NCBI GenBank assembly: GCA_013146195.2
Contig: CM028377.1
Coordinates: 30,546,602-30,610,601 of the forward strand
DNA from: Codonopsis lanceolata
Lineage: Eukaryota; Streptophyta; Magnoliopsida; Asterales; Campanulaceae
Reading direction: 5' to 3'
Length of the DNA stretch: 64,000 nucleotides
A model generated the notes under the pieces. That model searched no databases, was not told the DNA's origin, and saw only the letters and a program-made list of their open reading frames with translations. The translations under genes and the position numbers were made by a program. How positions within the stretch are numbered: position 1 is the first letter of the stretch; every line of letters starts with the position of its first letter. Positions 1 through 11,205 of this stretch are shown piece after piece.

Positions 1-444
1 TAGCTTAATAAAACTGTTTTAGTTAAGATATTCTCCATGACTGGTTATCACACACACACAGAGAAATTAAGACCAGTAACAACTTGAGTATAAGTCAGTT
101 TGTTCTGTGATATAGTCTACACATATGTGGTGAGCATCTTACTGAGACAACTTCGATATGCCATGCTTTTATGACTTGAGGTTGAAACCAAAAAGATTTT
201 CGTTTTATTTTTTTGTATTTATTGTTTTTAAAGTAATTTTTTTTACCTGCTTTTGTATTTATTAGTTTTTGTATTTATCTGCATAGTCAAGTCGCTCGTT
301 CAAGTCTCCTTGAGTTTGTGGGTTTCTAGAGGAGTGTAAATAGTGTCACCCTCCAAAAAGATTTTCTTAATTTTTGTATGCTTAATTTTGTATTTATAAG
401 TATTGTTTACTCGTGGACGAGCAAAGTCTAAGTTTGGGGGTATT
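1..444 (+). mobile_element. 3' internal end of a Ty3-type LTR retrotransposon, with polypurine tract
   Basis: Non-coding, T-rich sequence that ends in a G-run (436-440) inside a 'taagtttggggg' context. That context is typical of the polypurine tract just before the 3' LTR in plant Ty3 elements of the Athila/Tat kind. A TG-starting sequence follows at 445. No coding remnant is visible. The rest of the element would lie left of the window. Lineage is inferred from the polypurine context only. Confidence 0.45.
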
Positions 445-1400
445 TGATAGACGTATTTTATACGTCTTTATCGGGTACTTTTATGACTTAGAATAAGCAA
501 TTCCACGAGGCTTTTGGCTACTGATATGTGTTTTTGAGCTCTATTGTGAGTTTCAGGGTTTTAGGTGAACTTATGGGATTTATGAAGCTTTAGTGAAGAT
601 TTCAAGGAAGGGTGCAAAGTGCAACACTGGGAAAGACGCAAAAATAACAAACTGGTAACCTTGCAGCCGCAAGGCCAAAAGACCTTGCCTTCGCAAGGTA
701 GACAGAAAGAAGGATAGCCCGTCCAAGACCCTTGCGACGCAAGGTAAAATCCCAATGCGGCCGCAAGGTCCCCAGAACCAATTTTACGGGGTTTTTCACC
801 TGGATTGAACTTCCTATTCCCCTACAACACTCTGGTATAAATAAAGGGCGGTAGCCAAAGCCAAAGGACGTCTAGAAAATGTTAGGAAACAGCTCTAGCA
901 TAGATTTTAGTTTGTATTACGTAGTTTAGTCATTGTAATTACGGTTTTGAAGATCAATTCATGTATTCCTTCATCCCGTTGTTCAGTTCATCTTCAAGGA
1001 TGAACTAACCATCCATTAATGGTTATAACGATTTTTTGGAAACATATTTTCAATTTCAAATGTTTTGATGATGTAGTGTTCAATGAGGTGACATTGATGA
1101 ATTCATTGGAAATACAATAGTTCTCTCACTCTCTCATATATTTTTGGTTATACATTTTCATATCTTTTAGTCATCAATTAGGACATGCATCCTTGGTAAT
1201 TATGTGTGCTCCTTGAGATGAAGTATCTATGTTTACTCACGTATGAAATTCTATTTATTAGATTTTCAATGTTTGATTTATTTTGGAAAATGGGCTAAAT
1301 TACATAATTTAAATAGGATTTTGTTAAATCTTTCATGATTTATCCGCGTGTAAGAAGTGTGGTATGCTAGGTGTATCCGTGGCCTTATAGAATTTGTTAA
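445..1400 (+). mobile_element. LTR-like sequence following the polypurine tract
   Basis: Starts TGATAGACG directly after the polypurine tract. It has a TATA-like box at 836-845 and four GC-rich palindrome-like motifs of the form CCTTGC-N-GCAAGG at 659-674, 683-698, 730-744 and about 754-768. The right end is not defined: I find no CA end with a target duplication, so 1400 is approximate. Short open frames here are incidental. Confidence 0.42.
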
Positions 1401-2396
1401 TCCTTAGTTAATTAGGTCAATGGTTTTATTTCTTTCATTTTTAAGTATACCCGTTCCTTAGGTTTTTAAACTTCCTAATCCTTACGGATTTATGGTTCTT
1501 TTGTAACCCTAATTATAGTTTGTCTCCTATATATACTCTGACTCTCATTAATTTTTTTATATTTTTGTCTCCCTTGTTTGAGAGTTACTCCTTCCCTATA
1601 TCGTTTCTTTTGTGTCTTATCATGTCAACCATGCATGGTTGCTGTTGCCCCTTGCATTCTGAGGTACCTTCCCAGAATGATCATGTATTTTGTATCCCTC
1701 CTATTGACTGTGAACATGGTTGTTGTTTTGTCCATATGTCTGGACCTTTTAGGCTGAATGTACCTTCATCTAAGATTTCATTCTTTTCTAAACCCGTTAC
1801 TAGAGATTGTGTCCTTCCTGCCCCGTTTTGTGTCAATACCTCGTTCCTTCATGAGCGTATGGCAAATATAGATGTGCAACTTTTCCACGTTTTGGATTAG
1901 TATGATTCTGTTATCGATTATCTTCGCTTCCTTCGCAAGACGCGTGAGATCTACAATGAGTTACTTCTTTATGGAAAAATCAAAGGGGGAGATGTTGAGC
2001 TGCTGCCTAGAAATTTAGGGAGAGCACCTAAGTGATGTAACTCTTATGGGAGTGTGTGTCATAATTGTTTCAAGTGTAAGGGCAAAGCCAAAGCCAAAGA
2101 TACAAGTGATAATGAAGATGACGATGGTTCTGCTGAAGATGTTGTTGATATGGCTGAAGCTGCTCAGAATTGGGGAATGCTCAACATATATAACTCGGAG
2201 TGTTGATTATGGGGGAGTTGATCATGTTCCTATTATTGCTAATTTGTGTCCCAGTGTTTCTCGGCGTCTTTATCCTTTTGAGGCGTAGTCTAGACCTTAA
2301 TTAGAATGCTTAATTTAGGGGGAGTTGTTTGCTATTTTTAATTGCTGATTATTTTGTTTATTTTGCTTTTTTCCAGAAAGGTAAAAAGGGGGAGAT
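1401..2396 (+). mobile_element. 3' region of a Ty1/copia-like element (decayed), ending in a polypurine tract
   Basis: Contains an open frame at 1520-1900 (126 codons, not recognised) and another at 2046-2288. Neither resembles gag or pol. Three GGGGGAG blocks occur (near 1985, 2316 and 2388). The last, AAAAAGGGGGAG followed by ATTGT/TGTTGG, is the classic polypurine tract and LTR junction of plant copia elements. The SIRE/Maximus lineage is possible, because those elements carry long non-pol 3' regions. This is inference from the junction only. Confidence 0.35.
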
Positions 2397-3007
2397 TGTT
2401 GGATATTGATTATTTAAGTTATTGAGTTATCTAATTGTTTTATTTTAATTAATTATTTGTTTTGTCTTTCTTGGTATTTACTTTGATTAATTATTATTGT
2501 TACACCTTTTATAGAAAGGTTATTTTGGAGATTTTATTTTAATTGGTTTTTAGGGTTTATGAATTATTAAATTAGTTCGGTTTTGTGTTCTTAGTTAACA
2601 CGTTTGAATGTGTCGCTTGTCTTGTGCAATATGACACAGCTGATTCATTCATAATTAGTAAGGAATCTTTTTTATTTGGTAAGTTTATATTTGATAAGAT
2701 TTTGTCCTACTTTATTGCACTAACCTACTAATCATTTATGGTAAGTGGTTTTCTTATTCTACAATGTTTCTAGGTCACGGGTGCAAGTATACATAAGAGA
2801 GGACATAGCCCCGGAAGCTGTGAGGTTTACTGAGAAATGATCATACACATAATTATCATATAGAAAGAGAGATTAAGAAGGTTGTTGCTAACTGGTGAAT
2901 GAACTACCAAATGTGCTTTCATCGAGATTTCATTCATCTCAGTCCAATATAGTTCTTGTTGTTTTCACCCAACGCTACCATGTTTTAAATACATAGATTA
3001 CATTAAT
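2397..3007 (+). mobile_element. start of a copia-type 3' LTR, interrupted by a hAT element
   Basis: Begins TGTTGGATATTG directly after the polypurine tract. AT-rich and non-coding. The sequence is interrupted at 3008 by a hAT derivative and probably resumes at 3802. The LTR end could not be located. Confidence 0.35.
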
Positions 3008-3793
3008 CAGGGCTGGCCCAAAGGGGAAGTTGGGTAAATAAGGGCTTTAGGCCTCAGCAAATAGGAGGCCTCAATTTTTATTTTTATTTTACTATTACTA
3101 TTAGTACTAGGTTTCCTAAACTAAATAAATTGATAAAGTTGCTAGTATATGAAATTAAAACAAAAATTATAAAAATAATTATCAACTCAAAATATTTTTT
3201 CAAAGTAGATTTAAACAATTTAAAATGTATCAAGATATTTTTGGTTTTTTATTTAACATTGAGAAATTAAGGTCATTGAATAATGAAAATTTAAAAGAAA
3301 ATTGTCTTAACCTTGAAAATTCATTAAAACATAATGACAACTCTGATATTGAGGGATTAAATCTATTTATGGAACTAAAAATTTTACGAGAAATTATACA
3401 AGTGAAGAATGATATACCAAATGACATACTTAATTATATATTAAGGGTTGATTCTTTTCCAAATGCGGAGATCACTTATAGAATAATGCTAACAATTCCA
3501 GTAATTGTTGTTTCGGCAAAAAGAAGTTTTTATAAGCTAAAATTAATAAAATCTTATCTAAGATCGACAATGTCTCAACAAAAATTAAGTAGACTAGCTT
3601 TATTTTCTATTGAAAAAGAATTGTTAAGTGAAATCGAATACAATAATTTAATAAATGATTTTGCATCTCAAAAAGCACAAAAGATAAACTTTAAATAAAA
3701 ATATAATAATTTTAATAATAAATTATTATTTACTTTAAAAAGGTTTCATTCTATAGTTCGCTTTAGGCCTCCAAAACGGTTGGGCCGACCCAA
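3008..3793. mobile_element. hAT-superfamily element, internally deleted (786 bp)
   Basis: The ends are near-perfect inverted repeats: CAGGGCTGGCCCAA at the left and the complement of TTGGGTCGGCCCAA at the right. Flanking 8 bp target duplications are ACATTAAT (3000-3007) and ACATTAGT (3794-3801), one mismatch. An 8 bp duplication is the hAT signature. The element is far shorter than an autonomous hAT and keeps only the C-terminal part of the transposase. Confidence 0.75.
3225..3698 (+). pseudogene. hAT transposase fragment (C-terminal dimerisation domain)
   Basis: An open frame of 157 codons. Its C-terminal half matches the hAT C-terminal dimerisation region of the plant TTF-type zinc finger / ZNF862-like transposases: a FPNAEITYRIMLTIP stretch, then SAKRSFYKLKLIKSYLRSTM, then a serine-rich LSRLALFSIEKEL helix and an FASQKA tail. 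The N-terminal zinc finger and the catalytic region are missing, so it cannot transpose by itself. The open frame survives without stops, which suggests a fairly recent deletion derivative. Confidence 0.75.
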
Positions 3794-3801
3794 ACATTAG
3801 T

Positions 3802-5458
3802 TTGTTTGGTTGGGTGTTGTGATTCTTAAAAGCTATATCTGCTATCTATAGAGTTTTTCATAAATTTCACTTTGTTAGTCTTTTGAGTTGTAATGAACTT
3901 AAACATATATTTTACTAGTGGAATATTTTTTTTCCATGAGGCACGATCAATAAGTGATTTACTTATTGATCAAAGGTTAATCTCTTGTGTTTAGTTTTGT
4001 TTTTTACTACTGTTTTGTTTTATTCTGCTGCACGTTTATCTCAATGAAATCTTCAATGAACTCTTCATTGTAAGCTTCATTGACCAGATCATTTCAAAAA
4101 AGTTTGTTCCATTTTTTTTATTCTGGTTTATCCGTGCTATAGTCTTTCTTTCAAAGTGCTCTCTCAAAGGGTTGGCAAGTGTATAGGCTCATGGCAAAAG
4201 TCAATGTGGGTGATATAAATAAAGGCGAATGAGGGTCATTGTATCCTCTTGCATACATCATTCTTTCATTAAAGCACAAAAGGGGTCACTAGGAATTTAA
4301 TTTGATAACGGGTAAGTCAATATGGCACAAATGAGTCAACCATGGCATATATCATGTTCTTATCATGCACACATGCTCAAGCCAAGCTTTTAATCATCAA
4401 AACATAACTCTCGACATCTAGACACATAATATGATACACATAGGCATACACAACCATCACTAGAGCTAAATATAAAAATATTTCAATAAACAACTTGGGC
4501 ATTATCCATCATGAATGAGGTGATGCTAGCATATGAATCACAAACATATCCTCAACTATGAATGTAGTAATCTCAAAATTGAGTCCAAGAAAATAATGCA
4601 AGTACGACTCAAAAAGCGCCAAGGTGGAAATGCGAATGATCAAAGCATCAAGAATTGGGGCATTCAACTTCTTCCCAAAAATTTCAAGGCAACAAAAATA
4701 ATAAGCCAAAATGGTACCGTTTTATTGGTTGTATAATTGTTAAGCTTCCGAAGCTTAAGAAGCTCCCCAAACTATTTTTTCCCAAATAAACTCCCTCAAA
4801 GATCCCCATTGTTTGCTGTGCTTTCCTTAAGCACCCTCCAAGATCTACCATTGTTCATGCTCTAATAGCTTTTTTTACTTGTTTGTTGGAGTACTTTCTA
4901 TTCTTTTTTAGCGACAAATATTTAATGATTACTTATATAAGTTTACCCTTAAACACACTTTAATATGTTGTTTTAAGTTAAAGCAAGTCTATTGATTATA
5001 GTAAATCTCTCTTAAATTCAATGCACACACATACACACTCACACACATTTACTCCAACTTGTCTCTAGCTTGTTTGCTATTATCTTGTCTTCATATTTCA
5101 TCAACTTGTATTAAATAACATATGCATCTACTCACAAAGTATATCACCTTTCCCGCTAATTATTTTTTTATGGTAGCTTTGTATCTTTGTATCATTGCAC
5201 CAAATATGTAAAATAGTTGATAACTCTACTTTGGAATGTAAACTTTTGACATGTGAAGATGATGAGTACGGTAGTAAATTGTTGGTAATAGATTGAAGTG
5301 TATTTAATTGTTGGAAATTGGTGGCAAAAATCAATGACAACCAATCTTTGATGAAATGTTGACCTAAGTTCCATTAATTGGAATTAAAAGCAAGTTGAAA
5401 TTTATTAATCTATATTTTGAGTATATACGAATAATGTATTTATTTACTTAAAACCAAT
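3802..5458. other. intergenic sequence, no gene seen
   Basis: AT-rich sequence. The first part probably continues the LTR interrupted at 3008. Short (CA)n-like runs lie at 5025-5048. No coding, RNA or clear transposon-end signal was found. Confidence 0.4.
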
Positions 5459-6374
5459 GTTGGGTGAGTGAAAAATTAATGCGCAAAGTGAGCAACTTGA
5501 AATTATAGTTGAAGAGCAGATAGGTATATGGAAAACCATATCCCACATTGTAAAGTTAAAGTGCTAGAGAACACTTTATTATGAATGCAATCATGTGTTC
5601 CAAGGTACATCGTAATGGTGGTGTAGCAACTGCGAAGATGGTGTGAATCTTCACGTAGTCGTGTAGGTCACATTTGGTGCATTATAGGCACACTACGCAC
5701 TTTGCACATACGAATCATTGCTAGGAGTTGAGGAGCCCTTAAGTATTGTCAAGCTCAACCAAGTTGATGGTTCGACTGGTCAGGTGCGACTCAAGCGGCT
5801 ACGGCTCAGTGGCGATCCGATTCATCCTGCGCACGAACAAGTGCATCTGGTCGGGTGATGGATCCGGTGTGTGCAAGCCACGGTTCAATTGGTGGTTACC
5901 GTTGGGATCGATCATATGCTTCATGCGGCTGTGCACTTGATCCGCAACCACGCTCTAGCGGCCCAGAATCAATCGGACCTGACCCATGATCTTTGGCAAG
6001 AGACACCCCTGCCTATTTTAAGACTATATATAGACCCCCCATTTTGGCATTCTCGTTCACTCCACTACAACCTGCATACTAACATTCTAGAGTTTGTAGT
6101 GCTCTCTCGTTCTTGTCAAGAAGAATGCCTTGGGTATACTATTAGTTCGCTGGAACACCTTTTAATCGTTGTGCTGCGATTTTAAGTTTAGAAAGTCGTG
6201 GTATCTTGGGGACGATTGTTGTAGATCGTAAACACTGAATAGAAGGAAATTTTGTTTTATGGGAAAAGTGTTAAACTCTTGCCTCACCTCAAATTTTGCG
6301 CACATTATTTTGTGTATTTGTTTTTCTGTATTTGTATTCTTACCATTTTCAGATTACACCTATTTTTTCCAACA
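5459..6374 (+). mobile_element. candidate solo LTR (916 bp)
   Basis: Bounded by TGTTGG at the left and CCAACA at the right, the complementary TG...CA termini of many plant copia LTRs. It contains a TATA-like box (about 6024-6033) about 350 bp before the right end. The flanking 5 bp do not match, so there is no target duplication, and a recombined or misread boundary is possible. No internal retrotransposon coding sequence adjoins it. Confidence 0.35.
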
Positions 6375-7645
6375 TAAACTTGTGTGGCTGGGTGGCTTAC
6401 CTTGCCAGTGATGTAGATCAGCTATCGACAAGGATAAAGGGTTGGATTTACCGTGGATGGGAGAGTTAGATTACAGAGATAGTGACTAAACTGAATTGGA
6501 GATAGATATTCTCAAAGTTAAACACTCACTGGTCATCACAACGTGTGTCGATCATGTTTTTCCTTTTTTTTCTTTTTTAGTAACATAACATGGTGATAGG
6601 TGTCTGTGTGCATGAGTACTTCTTCCTCTTACTGACACATCCCTTTAAAGGTGTCAATCTCCAAGAGCTTTCTCGTTCTATAAATTACATCTTCTTGGGC
6701 ATGGAAGAGCATAAATGCTAGCATATGCATACATAAAGTACCACATTGAGTGCACTTCAAACTTGAAGGAGAAGAAAAGGAGAGAGAAAAGGCCGATAAT
6801 CCTACTACATGTGATTTCAACATGTAAGAGTATTTTTATCTTGCGAAACTCTACATTTTGGGTTGATATTCTCTGATTTTGATGTAATAGTTGATGAGCT
6901 TTCTTGATTTCAATATATCATATGCGTCATTGGCTACCTACAAGCAAATCAAATCTATACTTTGAAAGAGATGATCTTCGTTCAAAACTTTGCTCTAGAA
7001 ATCCAAACTCGATTGTGAAATCTAACTATTTCACAAAAGAAGCACTAGATATACATACCTAGGTATAAATTTTGTATATTCTGATAGGAAACAATTCAAT
7101 GGACATGCATTTGTTAAATACGATAGTGAATGCTTACAATTTAATTTTCCAAATATGATCCATATGTCTAATTAGGTTACGACTTTCTAGTTATAACCCA
7201 AATGGTGATTATACAAGCTAACATGTGCATCTAAACGCAAATTATTGACACAAATTAGTGTAAAATGACATTCTAATTATGCTTGAAAAGTGATTGAGAT
7301 TATAGAGTAGATCACTAATGAGATATGGAGCGGAGGCCCAACAATGACAGACTTAGGAGGTGCTATGATAGTCATAATGGTAGTCATAAAGATGTGATCA
7401 ATTAAAGGGTTAGTGTAGTGATCAAATGGTTTGACTAAGGTAGGTTTTGAACTCATAGCTCTCGATGGATTTGGTACAAAACGTTGGACATATATGACAC
7501 AGTCAAATATTAAATTGAATATATATGTTAAGTAAAAAAGTGTATAGTGTGCTTGTGTGATGATTTGACAGAAAGACATTCATCACGCCAACCCAAAGTT
7601 ATTAGAACTAAAGGTAGTTGCGTTTAATTGAGTTGTATATCCGTG
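6375..7645. other. intergenic sequence, no gene seen
   Basis: No convincing coding frame. Open frames at 6629-6823 and 7277-7579 on the minus strand have no recognisable domain. Nothing else was identified. Confidence 0.4.
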
Positions 7646-9612
7646 TGATACGAATAGGGTGGCCAACATCTTAGTAGGGGAAGCAGAGCCGAGGATATCA
7701 ATGAAGGTTGTGCTCTTAGCCAAAAGGAAATTGATAGGGGGTAACACCGAGCTGGAAGAGGGAGGAAACGAGGGCATGTGCTAAAGTAATAATACTATGT
7801 GAGCTCGAGACGGTTATGGACTTCCAGGTAGTAGAAGATAGGCTGGATTGGAGGTGGCTAAGGAGAACATGGTCACATGGTTCGGGGTTGCAAAGCTTGG
7901 GCTCGGCCAAGACTTGGAGGAGAACAATTGTATGGGAGTAATGACCAACATGGGCCACGACAGGAAGGGGTTTAAGAATTGAGGCTCGAGAGTTCACAAG
8001 AGCGTGGTCTACAACCCAAGAGGATGACCATGCAAGGCTAAGGGAAGGGGATGCACTCCACAGGGGCTAGTCTTGTTTTTTACTTTGCATGCAAGACAGA
8101 TCTTGTATTTCTTTTTTTTAGTTAGTTGTTTTCTTTAATTAGTTTCCTATTTAGTTAATCCCATTTTTATAACTAGAACTATTAGTTTAGGCTTTTTACT
8201 TTCCTAGAATGATAGGATTTATTTTTAATTAGGTAAGTTAAATTAGGGTTTACTTCTTGTAGCCTTTATAAGGCATTTACTTTCGTGAAATAAAATGGAT
8301 TTTTGTTTTCGAAAGAAAACCCCCTAAAGAACGAGGCTTGTTCTTCTTGACCGATTTGTAGGGGTGAGCAGAGCCCGTCAATGCCCATCAAGCCCGTTAA
8401 AGCCCGGCCCATGGAGCCCGTGCCCATGGGCACTATATTGTACTGGGCTTTAGATGAGTCAAATGCCCGTGGTCTCGGGCTCTACTGGGCTTTCAGCTGC
8501 TCCCTGCCCGTTATGCCCGGCCCGGCCCGTCCTCTTCTATGATAACTTTTTTAATTTTTTTAATTATAGATCTTTGATCAAATCATATATATTTAATTTA
8601 TGTGTATTATACTATTACTATATTTATATATTAGAAGTTATAAATTATAATCTATAAATATAGTAATAGTATAATACATTTCAACTAATAAAGCTATTGC
8701 TAAAAATAAAAACCTAAAAGTCAAACCCTATTATTTTAATAATTAATTACTCAATCATCTATACATCTATTGATATTCTATTCTCAATCTCATCACATAC
8801 AAGATTAAAATTTGACATCGGTAATGTCTAGTAATTATATGAATCTGTTTACTACATACTGAATTTATATTTTAACTTAGTTGATTCTCTTTCTTTTCTT
8901 TCACTTCAACTGTGTTTTATTTCAAATTTGCAAGTATAATAGTTTGAAAAAAAAAAGTTCATAGCAATGAATTAATGGGTTGAAAGCTGAGACCCAAAGT
9001 TTGAATGAGAAAACAGTAAAATTATTTAAAAACATAAACAAATGGGCTGAAGCCCGTGCCCGTCTAATGCCCGTCTGAAGCCCGTCCACTAATGCCCGTG
9101 GGCTGATCAATAGTACTGGGCTTTTAAATCTAATGCCCGCTGCTTGATGGGCCCATACTGGGCATTGCCAATGCCCGCGGGCTTAGGGCCCGTGCACACC
9201 CCTACCGATTTGTTCTTCTTAGGTGAGTAAAGCCTCTAAAGGAATTCATCAATGGATTTTTTTACGTTGGGTGTGTGAAGCCTAACTGGTGAGTTCGAAT
9301 TTATCCTTATTTTTGTTTGTGTTATTGTGTTCAATTTTGGGCTATTGGAAGAGATCTCGGCCAGTCCTAGTTGTTCGAACTAACTGGACTCAGATTGTGG
9401 AGTTGTCTGAACTTATCTAGGATCGGATCGTGGACAGTGAAGATTCTATCTTTTTGTTCGTTTTACTGTGAATCTTTAATGGGGTGTGGGCTGTTTGTGG
9501 ATTCTTTGAATTCTCGACCAAGGTACTAGTTTGGGTAGATTGTTTGTTTTGAAGAGGAGCTTTTTCATGGGGGTTTCAGCCAGCCTTGTTAGGGTTCAAT
9601 TTGCATGGACAG
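7646..9612 (+). mobile_element. 5' LTR of a Ty3-like retrotransposon (interrupted by a hAT element)
   Basis: Direct repeat of 15888-17012. Both copies start TGATACGAATAGGGT and run to a shared 'ggaca(g/a)tttgtttg' end, with many substitutions and small indels between them. Without the 846 bp hAT insertion and its duplicated target, the left copy is about 1.1 kb, like the right. A TGGTAGCAGGGC sequence at about 9646, shortly downstream, resembles a tRNA primer binding site of the TGGTA(T)CAGAGC type. The exact 3' edge is uncertain by about 30 bp. Confidence 0.65.
8359..9204. mobile_element. non-autonomous hAT element (846 bp) inside the LTR
   Basis: Perfect 8 bp target duplication CCGATTTG (8351-8358 and 9205-9212). 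Terminal inverted repeats begin TAGGGGTG, with the right end reading CACCCCTA after complementing. Both ends carry dense GGGC/GCCC subterminal repeats, and the middle is AT-rich and non-coding. The equivalent position in the other LTR (about 16610) is uninterrupted, which confirms an insertion after the LTRs had formed. Confidence 0.85.
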
Positions 9613-10180
9613 TTTGTTTGTTCGGGGTGGAATAATTTGCATCAAGTGGTAGCAGGGCAAAGGCCTTCGCGAATTATATTTCGTGAAGCGATCATGGAGA
9701 ACGAAGAACAACGTGATCGGGTTTTTCATACGAGGTGCTTTGTGCAGGAAAGAGTTTGTAACCTAATAGTAAATGGAGGTAGCTGCGTCAACGTAGTCTC
9801 CACCACGCTCATTAAAAGGCTGAAAATTCCAACCACGACGCATCCTTCTCCGTACAAATTATATTGGCTCCGTAACGACGCCGAGATTGAGGCAACGTAT
9901 CAAACTCTAGTTTCTTTCTCGATAGGCAATTATAAAGAGGACATTTTGTGTGAAGTGTTACCCATTGTCACGTGCCACATCCTGTTGGGACGCCCATGGT
10001 AGTATGATAGGTCGGTAACGCATGATGGGAGAGAGAATACGTACATTGTGAAGAAAGATGGGAGAAAATTTAGGTTGAAACCATCTAGCAAGGGTAAGGA
10101 AGGTCCGGCCTTGGCACAATCTGTTCAGAATTTGGAAGAGAAGAAAATTGAAACGAAAAGAATTGAGGAGAAATTTTTTT
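9586..10180 (+). pseudogene. Ty3-type aspartic protease-like fragment
   Basis: The open frame to 10002, and its continuation past the stop, match the protease region of plant Ty3 polyproteins: an FHTRCFV lead, NGGSCVNVVS (the place of the D-S/T-G catalytic motif, here with N for D), a PYKLYWL segment, FSIGNYKEDILCEVLP and LLGRPW. After the in-frame stop comes YDRSVTHDGRENTY, which in intact elements follows without a break. The catalytic aspartate looks replaced and the frame is broken, so it is inactive. The lineage is likely one of the chromovirus/Tat group; I cannot say which. Confidence 0.7.
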
Positions 10181-10896
10181 GAAGAGGAACGAATTATTCA
10201 TGAAGATGAAGAAGAAAAATTGAAAGCGGCTCACGAGAAATCGAAGGTAATGCACGAGTACATCGGTCTGATTAACTTTGAAGTTCCAAATCCTATAACA
10301 TCGAGGATTTTGAATTCGGAGTTAAAGGTGTGTTGTATTACAATTCTAATTTTCATGCATGGACAGATTTTTGTTGTAATTTGAGTGACTGGGAATGGAA
10401 AACGTGGTGCTTCATCAAGATGGATCTCTTACGGATTTAAACCACCTTGGAGAGTTGAGTTGAAGGACAAGGGAAAAAGAATCAGGTTCATGTCTGATTT
10501 AGCCAAGGAAGTTGGGGCTGTATCTAATGAAGATTGTGGGTTGAACCCAAATCAACTCTTACTGCTATCTGACGAAGAAGTAATAAAATGGGATGCGTTC
10601 TTACAAGCTGCCATGTTACTTATGAAAGATGACCACAGGGTTGGGGCTCCTATAAGGCAAGGGAAGCAACAAAAACGAGACATGGAAGATGGAAAAGAAT
10701 TCAAAATTAAGCCGTCAACAATGGTTCCAAAAGGTTCACCTATCAATCTGACTCAAAGGGTGAATTTGTTTGTTGAGAGGTGGAGAAACATAGAGCGCGG
10801 GGATGACTTGAAAAACAGAAATTATGGGGTTGTTTCCTTGGGAATAATCAAGTGTGGGGCGAAGTGGAAAGGTGGTGGTGAGCTTGAGGTTGTAAG
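10181..10896 (+). mobile_element. internal region of the Ty3-like element, left of the copia insertion
   Basis: Holds an unrecognised open frame at 10385-10912 with a charged, lysine-rich N-terminal part and the phrase LSDEEVIKWDAFLQ. The frame runs into the copia element. No reverse transcriptase or integrase motif is seen. A similar phrase, LSKEEVIGWTEFLD, occurs at 15566-15607 on the other side of the insertion. The 5 bp target GTAAG of the copia element is at 10892-10896. Confidence 0.45.
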
Positions 10897-11080
10897 TATA
10901 ACAGGATGCTAAGAATGAGTTATGAAAACCGTATCTTGTGTATTGATATTTGGTTTACATATATAGGACAAAGTAGAACAGTCCTAGTGAAAGAAAACTA
11001 CTGCTGTACATGGATGACTATGAGAGTACAGAGAGGAATTGGATTACAACTGTAATACATGCAAAGGTTACGTGTTAATA
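10897..11080 (-). repeat. 3' LTR of the copia element (184 bp)
   Basis: Reads TATAACAGG...GTGTTAATA on the plus strand and is almost identical to 15260-15433. It carries ten extra bases (in 'ggacaaagtagaacagtcc') relative to the other copy, plus three substitutions. Its right edge adjoins the polypurine tract. Confidence 0.9.
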
Positions 11081-11205
11081 CGCCCCCCCAAGATGGTTGA
11101 ACCATTGGTGATGCCGATCTTGGTCCGAGCTGTGAGGAACAACTGACGACCAAGAGCTTTAGTTAAGGTGTCGGCCAGTTGATCTTTGGTGCTGATGTGA
11201 CGAAC

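Noticed and set aside
1520..1900. 126-codon open frame, cysteine-rich
   Set aside because: Not called as a host gene. It lies in the tail of a retrotransposon just before a polypurine tract, with no recognisable domain or start context.
5746..6185. Overlapping plus-strand open frames
   Set aside because: They lie within the candidate solo LTR and share no motif with any protein family I recognise.
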